NCBI RefSeq assembly: GCF_002849695.1
Contig: NZ_CP018937.1
Span: 3,038,001 to 3,102,000, forward strand
Source of the DNA: Bacteroides fragilis
GTDB taxonomy: Bacteria; Bacteroidota; Bacteroidia; Bacteroidales; Bacteroidaceae
Reading direction: 5' to 3'
Length of the DNA: 64,000 nt
Shown here: piece after piece, positions 56,841 to 64,000 of the stretch
Numbering within the stretch: position 1 is the stretch's first letter
Layout of the letters: each line of letters starts with the position of its first letter
Program-made: the position numbers and the translations under genes
Notes under the pieces: generated by a model
The model's input: only the letters and a program-made list of their open reading frames with translations
What the model was told of the DNA's origin: nothing
Database searches by the model: none

Positions 56841-58589
56841 ATGATAGATATGGGAAAGAAGGTAGCAGAACAGCTTGTCGACACTCTGATTGAGGCAGGC
56901 GTCAGAAGAATTTATGCAGTAACAGGCGACAGCCTGAACGAAGTGAATGAAGCCGTCAGGCAAAACGAAGCAATGAAGTGGATACATGTACGTCATGAAG
57001 AGACCGGTGCGTATGCCGCAGGTGCAGAAGCACAACTGACCGGACTGCCGGGATGTTGTGCAGGAAGCAGCGGACCGGGACATGTCCATTTAATCAATGG
57101 GCTTTACGATGCTCACCGTTCGGGAGCTCCTGTGATAGCCATTGCCTCAACTATTCCAACCGGAGAATTCGGAACTGAATATTTTCAGGAAACCAATACG
57201 ATCAAGCTATTCAATGACTGTAGTTTCTATAACGAAGTAGCTACTACTCCCCAACAGTTTCCCCGCATGCTGCAATCGGCCTTGCAAACAGCCACTACCC
57301 GAAAAGGAGTAGCCGTAATCGGGCTTCCTGGTGACTTGGCAAAGAAACCGGCAGCCCAAGTAGAGTCCTCTGAACAGATTTATCCGTTAGCTTCGTCCGT
57401 ATGTCCGGCCGAAGAAGACCTGATCCGGATGGCCGGCATGCTGAATCACTACGGACGCATCACCTTGTTTTGTGGTATAGGCTGTAAAGGAGCACATGAG
57501 GAAATCATCCGGATGTCCGAGATTCTAAATGCTCCTGTCGCGTATACTTTTAAAGGAAAAATGGAAGTACAATATGACAATCCCTATGAAGTAGGTATGA
57601 CCGGACTGCTGGGTATGCCTTCTGGCTATTACAGCATGCACGAAGCAGAAGTGCTTGTCATGCTCGGAACCGATTTCCCCTATTCCGCCTTTTTACCCGA
57701 TGATATAAAAATCGTCCAGGTGGATATTAAACCCGAAAGACTGGGACGACGTGCCAAAGTGGATCTGGGGCTTTGTGGAGATATACGCTCTACTCTCCGT
57801 GCCTTATTGCCCATGCTACAACAGAAAAAGGATGACTCTTTTTTACGCAAACAGCTGAAACGCTACGAAGGAGTAAAGAAAGATCTGGCTGCCTATACGG
57901 AAGATAAAGGCAAAATGGATCTGATTCATCCGGAATATGTGATGTCCGAAATCAATAAGATTTCATCCGATGACGCCATCTATACGGTAGATACAGGTAT
58001 GACGTGTGTATGGGGAGCCCGCTATCTGCAAGCGACCGGAAAGCGGCACATGCTGGGCTCTTTCAATCATGGTTCGATGGCAAATGCCCTGCCCCAAGCT
58101 ATAGGAGCAGCGTTGGCTTGCCCGGACAGACAGGTAATCGCCCTTTGTGGTGACGGAGGATTATCCATGACATTGGGAGATCTGGAGACTGTGGTACAAT
58201 ATAAACTCCCTATAAAAGTGATTGTGTTCAACAATCGGTCCTTGGGAATGGTAAAACTGGAAATGGAAGTGGACGGACTGCCGGATTGGCAGACGAATAT
58301 GCTGAATCCTAACTTCGCACAAGTAGCCGAAGCAATGGGTATGACAGGCTTCAATGTTTCCGATCCGGAAGAGGTATTAAATACATTATGTAATGCATTC
58401 GAACTGGAAGGTCCCGTATTGGTAAATATCATGACCGCCCCGAATGCTTTGGCCATGCCTCCGAAAATAGAATTAGGCCAAATGGTAGGCTTCGCCCAAT
58501 CCATGTATAAACTACTGATCAACGGACGCTCACAGGAAGTTATCGATACGATCAATTCGAACTTTAAACATATCAGAGAGGTATTTTAA
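56841..58589 (+). CDS. ThDP-dependent pyruvate oxidase/dehydrogenase-like enzyme (PoxB-like)
   Basis: A 582-residue enzyme of the ThDP/FAD family. The PYR domain (about 4-170) holds the catalytic Glu in HVRHEETGAYAAGAEAQLTG. The central domain (about 190-330) is FAD-type. The PP domain (about 360-540) has the ThDP signature CGDGGLSMTLGDLETVVQYK with VIVFNNRSLGMV. The length and absence of a biotin or TPP fusion match PoxB. PoxB decarboxylates pyruvate to acetate and passes electrons to quinone; a C-terminal membrane-binding helix (about 555-578) is plausible. Other ThDP enzymes (acetolactate synthase, glyoxylate carboligase) are less likely. ATG 56850 (MGKKVAEQL) is an alternative start. Confidence 0.85.
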   Translation: MIDMGKKVAEQLVDTLIEAGVRRIYAVTGDSLNEVNEAVRQNEAMKWIHVRHEETGAYAAGAEAQLTGLPGCCAGSSGPGHVHLINGLYDAHRSGAPVIAIASTIPTGEFGTEYFQETNTIKLFNDCSFYNEVATTPQQFPRMLQSALQTATTRKGVAVIGLPGDLAKKPAAQVESSEQIYPLASSVCPAEEDLIRMAGMLNHYGRITLFCGIGCKGAHEEIIRMSEILNAPVAYTFKGKMEVQYDNPYEVGMTGLLGMPSGYYSMHEAEVLVMLGTDFPYSAFLPDDIKIVQVDIKPERLGRRAKVDLGLCGDIRSTLRALLPMLQQKKDDSFLRKQLKRYEGVKKDLAAYTEDKGKMDLIHPEYVMSEINKISSDDAIYTVDTGMTCVWGARYLQATGKRHMLGSFNHGSMANALPQAIGAALACPDRQVIALCGDGGLSMTLGDLETVVQYKLPIKVIVFNNRSLGMVKLEMEVDGLPDWQTNMLNPNFAQVAEAMGMTGFNVSDPEEVLNTLCNAFELEGPVLVNIMTAPNALAMPPKIELGQMVGFAQSMYKLLINGRSQEVIDTINSNFKHIREVF

Positions 58590-58610
58590 TGATGAACAGG
58601 GTTGGGTGAA

Positions 58611-58695
58611 TGATGAATGGTAAACGATGAACGGTAAATAATGGATAATTATGATCCACACCTTGCGTTCATCGTACACCATTCAACATTCATCA
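58611..58695. repeat. Imperfect inverted repeat between convergent genes
   Basis: TGATGAATGGTAAACGATGAACG (58611-58633) faces CGTTCATCGTACACCATTCA (58666-58685), an inverted, A/T-rich repeat of a type that occurs between Bacteroides genes. The left arm also holds short direct copies (GATGAA-GG). It can act as a bidirectional terminator and overlaps the 3' end of the flavoprotein gene. Confidence 0.6.
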
Positions 58696-59271
58696 TTTAT
58701 CATGTACAGCCTTTAGCAACCACGCCAATTGTACTCCCAGGTCTTTCATATTTCTCAACCCTTCTGCATCATCATAAACTTCTCCCGGCATTTCACCAAT
58801 ACCGAAGTTCCAGTAAGTAGATCCGGGAACAATCATTCCGCTTCCGAGCATAAAACGGTTAAGTTCATCATAAACCGTTACGGCACCACCTCTGCGGACA
58901 CTAATCACGGCAGCTCCAACTTTACGTGTCAGTGTACGCCCTTGTCCGATAGTGGTCAACCCCAATCGGTCCATAAAAGCTTTCATCTCCGCGCTCACAC
59001 TACCATAGTAAGTAGGTGATGCCAGAATTATTCCGTCTGCCTCCTGGGCTTTTCGGATAAACTCATTCATTGGGTCGGTCTTGATGACACATTGTCCGTC
59101 CTTTGTCTTGAAACAAGTATAACATGAAGCACAGCCACGCAGCAACTTCCCACCCAACTGTACCAATTCGGTTTCTATACCGGCTTCCTGTATAGGTTTA
59201 AACACTTCATTAATTAGCATCTCTGTATTGCCACCTTTACGGGGACTTCCGTTAAACGCCACAATTTTCAT
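58693..59271 (-). CDS. Flavodoxin-fold iron-sulfur flavoprotein-like reductase
   Basis: A 192-residue FMN protein. The FMN-phosphate loop is FNGSPRKGGNTEML (about 5-18). Cysteines in GCASCYTCFKTKDGQC (about 46-61) follow C-x2-C-x2-C-x7-C, the compact cysteine cluster of archaeal Isf iron-sulfur flavoproteins, suggesting a 4Fe-4S centre. SPTYYGSVSAEMKAFMDRLG is the flavin loop. It is probably an NAD(P)H- or ferredoxin-linked reductase acting in redox or oxygen defence. Own promoter at 59301. Convergent with the PoxB-like gene. Confidence 0.85.
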   Translation of the reverse strand: MKIVAFNGSPRKGGNTEMLINEVFKPIQEAGIETELVQLGGKLLRGCASCYTCFKTKDGQCVIKTDPMNEFIRKAQEADGIILASPTYYGSVSAEMKAFMDRLGLTTIGQGRTLTRKVGAAVISVRRGGAVTVYDELNRFMLGSGMIVPGSTYWNFGIGEMPGEVYDDAEGLRNMKDLGVQLAWLLKAVHDK

Positions 59272-59300
59272 TTTGTCTGTTCTTTTATAGGTTTAAAATG

Positions 59301-59308
59301 CAAATATA
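59301..59308 (-). promoter_or_regulatory. -7 box of the flavoprotein gene
   Basis: Reverse strand TATATTTG fits TAnnTTTG; predicted start about 59294, 23 nt before ATG 59271. Confidence 0.55.
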
Positions 59309-59426
59309 AATTAGTAAAATATGTTAGAGTAAAAGTGCCCTTGGTTCCGGCCCTCCTATTTTGTTTTATTATTGATACACAGGCACAATTTAACACAATT
59401 TACCGCAGTTAACGTACGATGACTCC

Positions 59427-60710
59427 TTAGGGATTAATCTGACTTACATCAACAGCAATCACGCCTCTAAGAGGGGTTACATATATCCCTTGACAGTTAC
59501 ATCCACCCACTATGTAAAGCGTATTTTTCCAGTAGAAAAGCCCTGCATTTTCCACGTCCAAAGCAGCCAGTTCGTAAATACGCACTGTATCTGTTTCAAT
59601 ATTGTAAACCTGTAAGTTGCGATTCTCAAAAATATAAATATAGCTGCCATCAGAAGCCAGTCCGGGATAGGAAACTCCATCTTTCAGGTCACACAATCGT
59701 TGCCATTTCCCCGTCCGCAAATCGTAACTCGCAGCTGTCCACATAGGTGCTGTATGGTAACCACCCCAAAAATAAACCTTATCTCTCACCAGAATGCCAT
59801 TCATTCTGCCACACCGCCCGGCAGGAATGGTATCTTCCAGTTCATACCAGACACCTCGTTTCAAATCGAGCGTGTGTATTTTATTAGAAAAAACTTTCTC
59901 TTTTATAGCCCCTCCCATCGCATACAAACAGTCACCGTAAATGAAAGAAGTGAAATCAACTGCCTGATGGGGATTGACGGGATCGACATACAACGTATCC
60001 TTATCCAAATCATAAATTTCCATTGTAGCATCTGTATACTCCAACTGCCGGTTAGTGGAAAATCTTTTCCCTCCTAAAACAAAAACTTTGCTATTATAGA
60101 AATGGGCAACATGGCCGGCACGCGGTATAAAGCCTTTAGCACATTTCTTCCACATATCGATTGCAATATCATACACATACATATTGGAAGAACAATACTC
60201 CCAGGCTTCAGTACCTTGCCTGTATTTATTGGATGCCATTCGGACCAGTGTTTCATCACCGCCAACCACATAAATCTTCCCTGCATGCAGAAATCCGCCG
60301 TAAGAGTATAAAGGCTTGGGTAAAGGAGCTAGTGACGTCCACTCCAGGAAGAATGGCGGACGCTCTCCGCTAACCACTACCTCATGCAGCAATTGGGGAT
60401 GCTCATATAGAGTCACTTTATATTCGAGACGCTGTAATTGGGGTAATGTACACTTCAACGGCAAATAGCCGACATGCGAAAAGACGATGGTATCACTTTT
60501 CGTCATCATATCACAGCTAAAGAAAAATTCTCCTTTTCGGTCTGTCGATCCGATTCCAACGGAATCTTTCTGCAAGTAAATATTCACACCGGACAAGAGC
60601 CGTCCCTTTACACCATCCACAACAACTCCTTTAGTTTGAGCATCAACAACTGGTCCCCCCAAAAAGAGAGCACATAGAAATAAAGCCGCACGCGAATACT
60701 TTGTCAACAT
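59427..60710 (-). CDS. Kelch-propeller protein with carboxypeptidase-regulatory-like domain
   Basis: A 427-residue exported protein (signal peptide 1-24, cleavage after VDA). Residues about 25-105 form a CarboxypepD_reg-like Ig domain (GVVVDGVKGRLLSGVNIYLQ, then IVFSHVGYLPLKC). A kelch propeller follows (about 130-425) with repeats such as GGFLHAGKIYVVGGDET, FYNSKVFVLGGKRF, FIYGDCLYAMGGA and ILVRDKVYFWGGYHT. A domain like this one is normally at the start of SusC; here it is joined to a propeller. It lies 21 bp after the propeller lipoprotein gene and is probably in the same operon. No catalytic residues seen. Confidence 0.82.
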   Translation of the reverse strand: MLTKYSRAALFLCALFLGGPVVDAQTKGVVVDGVKGRLLSGVNIYLQKDSVGIGSTDRKGEFFFSCDMMTKSDTIVFSHVGYLPLKCTLPQLQRLEYKVTLYEHPQLLHEVVVSGERPPFFLEWTSLAPLPKPLYSYGGFLHAGKIYVVGGDETLVRMASNKYRQGTEAWEYCSSNMYVYDIAIDMWKKCAKGFIPRAGHVAHFYNSKVFVLGGKRFSTNRQLEYTDATMEIYDLDKDTLYVDPVNPHQAVDFTSFIYGDCLYAMGGAIKEKVFSNKIHTLDLKRGVWYELEDTIPAGRCGRMNGILVRDKVYFWGGYHTAPMWTAASYDLRTGKWQRLCDLKDGVSYPGLASDGSYIYIFENRNLQVYNIETDTVRIYELAALDVENAGLFYWKNTLYIVGGCNCQGIYVTPLRGVIAVDVSQINP

Positions 60711-60731
60711 ATTGATCCCCCAAAATATGAG

Positions 60732-61889
60732 CTACAACTCCATCACCATCAATATCGGATTATCATCCTCCCTTATCTTTACTCCCGGAATTTCACCCAT
60801 AGCTTCATCCGCCGGAATAAAAAAAGCAAGTTTATTTCCACTTATATAAGCAGGTAATAATTTGATGATTGTACCCGAAGGTAAACGAAATTGGATTCCA
60901 CGGAACACTGTAAACTGATTGGGACGGGTCAAGATACTTCTCGACACGATTTGATTCGTTTTCCGGCTCCATATTTCGCCCAGAACTTGCTCTTTGTATG
61001 CATACTGCAAATAATAATATCCCGGGAAAGTACTAATAGATAATCCTTTAATAAATGGATCATATTGATTCCACTTCATGAATTGCTTTACATCTTCCGA
61101 AGACGGCGCATATTTGCCTTTACGAAGGATAAAGTCAAGTTTCAATCCGTCCGGAGTCAAAAGAAAAACACTATCGCTATTAATGTGATTAAACAAACAA
61201 AGATCAGGACTGCACGCTTTTATACTGCTATTCAACATAGTAGCTCCCCGTGTAATATAATCGGCCGTCGAATCAAAAGGTAAAATGGAAGACTTCACCC
61301 GCAATGCCGTATCCGTCACAATAACTTCTGATTTACCTTTACTGAAACTACCACGAAAAAAATAAGAATCGCCCTGCATGTGCAATAAATAATTAAATTC
61401 GGAATCGGCCAAATTAATCTCCCGGAAGAACTTCCCCTGCTTATTATAGATGATATGTTTATAACTGCCATTATCAAAAACACGAATAGTGGAATCTTTT
61501 AGATGGTATACGACTGAAGATAAATAAACATATTCTCCGGGCCCATTGCCTACATGCCTGAAGCTATTTAAGAAATTACCTTTATAATCGACACAATTTA
61601 TCCATTGACTTTTCCCTTCCGAAATAATGCACATATCATCATCGAGATACTCTATTACAGGATGACCGTCCATCAGATGAGAAGAGGACAATGGTATATA
61701 AGTAATCTTTTTGGCCACACTATTCCACATAAACGTATCAGGAACTTGTTTATGGATTGCCGAAGCAAAATCTAATACAGGTATAGTATCTCCTTTTATT
61801 TTGTGGCCACCGGTATTAATCCCCGGCTGAGAAGTACAAGCTATCACCCCCAAAGCAACGAACCATAGAAATATAAGATGTGCCTTCAT
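60732..61889 (-). CDS. 6-bladed beta-propeller lipoprotein
   Basis: 385 residues from ATG 61889 (MKAHLIFLWFVALGVIACTS), whose lipobox VIAC puts the lipid on Cys18. A longer frame from 62021 runs into the groEL terminator and the promoter at 61927, so it is not used. The family marks match those of 32083-33294: KKITYIPLSSS, FLNSFRHVGNGPGEYVYLSS with GNGPGEY, IIYNKQGKFFREINLADS, and the end REDDNPILMVMEL. It probably forms an operon with the kelch gene downstream (21-bp gap). Function unknown; surface binding is an inference. Confidence 0.82.
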   Translation of the reverse strand: MKAHLIFLWFVALGVIACTSQPGINTGGHKIKGDTIPVLDFASAIHKQVPDTFMWNSVAKKITYIPLSSSHLMDGHPVIEYLDDDMCIISEGKSQWINCVDYKGNFLNSFRHVGNGPGEYVYLSSVVYHLKDSTIRVFDNGSYKHIIYNKQGKFFREINLADSEFNYLLHMQGDSYFFRGSFSKGKSEVIVTDTALRVKSSILPFDSTADYITRGATMLNSSIKACSPDLCLFNHINSDSVFLLTPDGLKLDFILRKGKYAPSSEDVKQFMKWNQYDPFIKGLSISTFPGYYYLQYAYKEQVLGEIWSRKTNQIVSRSILTRPNQFTVFRGIQFRLPSGTIIKLLPAYISGNKLAFFIPADEAMGEIPGVKIREDDNPILMVMEL

Positions 61890-61926
61890 ATATAAGTTTG
61901 TTTTGGTTTGAATATACGAATGTACA

Positions 61927-61934
61927 CAAATATA
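61927..61934 (-). promoter_or_regulatory. -7 box of the propeller-kelch operon
   Basis: Reverse strand TATATTTG; predicted start about 61920, giving a leader of about 31 nt and supporting ATG 61889 as the start. Confidence 0.6.
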
Positions 61935-61977
61935 TAATCTCGGCAAAGCGTTCCACGCAATATCCGCAAAGGTCAAC

Positions 61978-62018
61978 AAAAAAAGCTGCTTCCGTTTCCG
62001 AAAGCAGCTTTCTTTTTT
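61978..62018. terminator. Bidirectional terminator after groEL
   Basis: AAAAGCTGCTTCC and GGAAAC-AAGCAGCTTTC arms (61982-61991 with 62001-62010) with T-runs outside on both strands (CTTTTTTC plus; CTTTTTTTG minus). It ends the groES-groEL transcript. Confidence 0.8.
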
Positions 62019-62034
62019 CAATCCTGGGAATAAA

Positions 62035-63690
<1,656 letters not shown>

Positions 63691-63714
63691 TTAATTGATT
63701 AAACACTACGTTTA

Positions 63715-63987
63715 TTAACCCAAAACAGCGAGAACATCGCTCTGACGCATGATAAGGTATTTTGTACCTTCTACTTCAAGTTCTGTTCCGGCATACTTTC
63801 CATAAAGAACCGTATCGCCTGTTTTTAATACCATTTCTTCGTCTTTCGTACCGTGACCAACTGCCACAACTTCACCCTTCAAAGGTTTCTCTTTTGCTGT
63901 ATCAGGAATAATGATACCACCAATTGTTTTTTCTTCTGCAGGTGCAGGGAGTATCAGCACTCTGTCTGCTAATGGTTTAATGTTCAT
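63715..63987 (-). CDS. groS: Co-chaperonin GroES (Cpn10)
   Basis: 90 residues: [20 protein letters not shown], the mobile loop [18 protein letters not shown], and [20 protein letters not shown]. It forms the heptameric lid of GroEL. First gene of the operon; its promoter and any heat-shock operator lie beyond the window end (only 13 bp remain). Confidence 0.97.
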   Translation of the reverse strand: MNIKPLADRVLILPAPAEEKTIGGIIIPDTAKEKPLKGEVVAVGHGTKDEEMVLKTGDTVLYGKYAGTELEVEGTKYLIMRQSDVLAVLG

Positions 63988-64000
63988 AGTTACTTTTTAT

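Noticed and set aside
61890-62021. Longer start for the propeller lipoprotein
   Set aside because: The extra 44 codons cover the groEL terminator and the predicted promoter, and would bury the lipoprotein signal peptide.

Overview
The window is chromosomal DNA from an intestinal Bacteroides. The evidence is a SusC/SusD pair with glycosidases, many SPII lipoproteins, -7 boxes of the Bacteroides type (TAnnTTTG), almost no Shine-Dalgarno sequences, and Bacteroidales families such as DUF4270, DUF4907, 6-bladed propeller lipoproteins and two-domain FtsX permeases. The gene content (etfB-etfA-acyl-CoA dehydrogenase not far from groES-groEL) is what I would expect of B. thetaiotaomicron or a close relative, but the species is an inference.

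Layout. 0-3.3 kb: start of an exported protein, a small XRE regulator, and an operon of a coiled-coil lipoprotein and a beta-barrel protein. 3.3-6.3 kb: an AT-rich scar with a 58-bp perfect palindrome and a decayed defence-type locus. That locus holds a DUF1016/PDDEXK nuclease gene with an early stop, an HTH gene with an amber codon, and a frameshifted, truncated fragment of a TOTE-type archaeo-eukaryotic primase gene. 6.6-9.1 kb: an orphan FtsX/MacB permease behind a near-consensus sigma-54 promoter with upstream inverted repeats. 9.3-15.3 kb: a FucP-like MFS permease, a nitroreductase with a DJ-1 family protein, a patatin, and a CPA2 antiporter. 15.6-19.7 kb: a divergent four-gene envelope cluster (kelch lipoprotein and DUF4907; DUF4270 lipoprotein and an outer-membrane barrel). 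19.7-24.4 kb: NlpE-like lipoprotein, C1B aminopeptidase, a LytS/LytTR two-component pair, and a small barrel protein followed by the fossil of a tandem paralogue.

25-41.3 kb is a polysaccharide utilisation region: SusC, SusD and a GH29 fucosidase with CBM32-like domains, then, beyond a propeller lipoprotein and the electron-transfer flavoprotein/acyl-CoA dehydrogenase operon, a very large GH2 beta-galactosidase-like enzyme. Together they fit removal of fucose and galactose from host-type glycans. No hybrid two-component regulator or ECF/anti-sigma pair is adjacent; instead the SusC leader and its upstream DNA carry strong inverted repeats.

41.4-64 kb: CbpM-CbpA chaperone pair, an orphan PAS histidine kinase, a phosphoethanolamine-transferase-like enzyme co-transcribed with a BamA-like barrel, a GH9-CE4 fusion enzyme, a 926-bp gap with a GC-rich 22-bp tandem repeat, a TlpA-like thioredoxin protein, threonine aldolase, an ECF sigma factor with a small membrane partner, a PoxB-like ThDP enzyme, an iron-sulfur flavoprotein-like reductase, a kelch protein and a second propeller lipoprotein, and finally groEL and groES. 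Several convergent gene pairs are separated by long inverted repeats that look like bidirectional terminators; some carry repeats of a kind interspersed in Bacteroides genomes.
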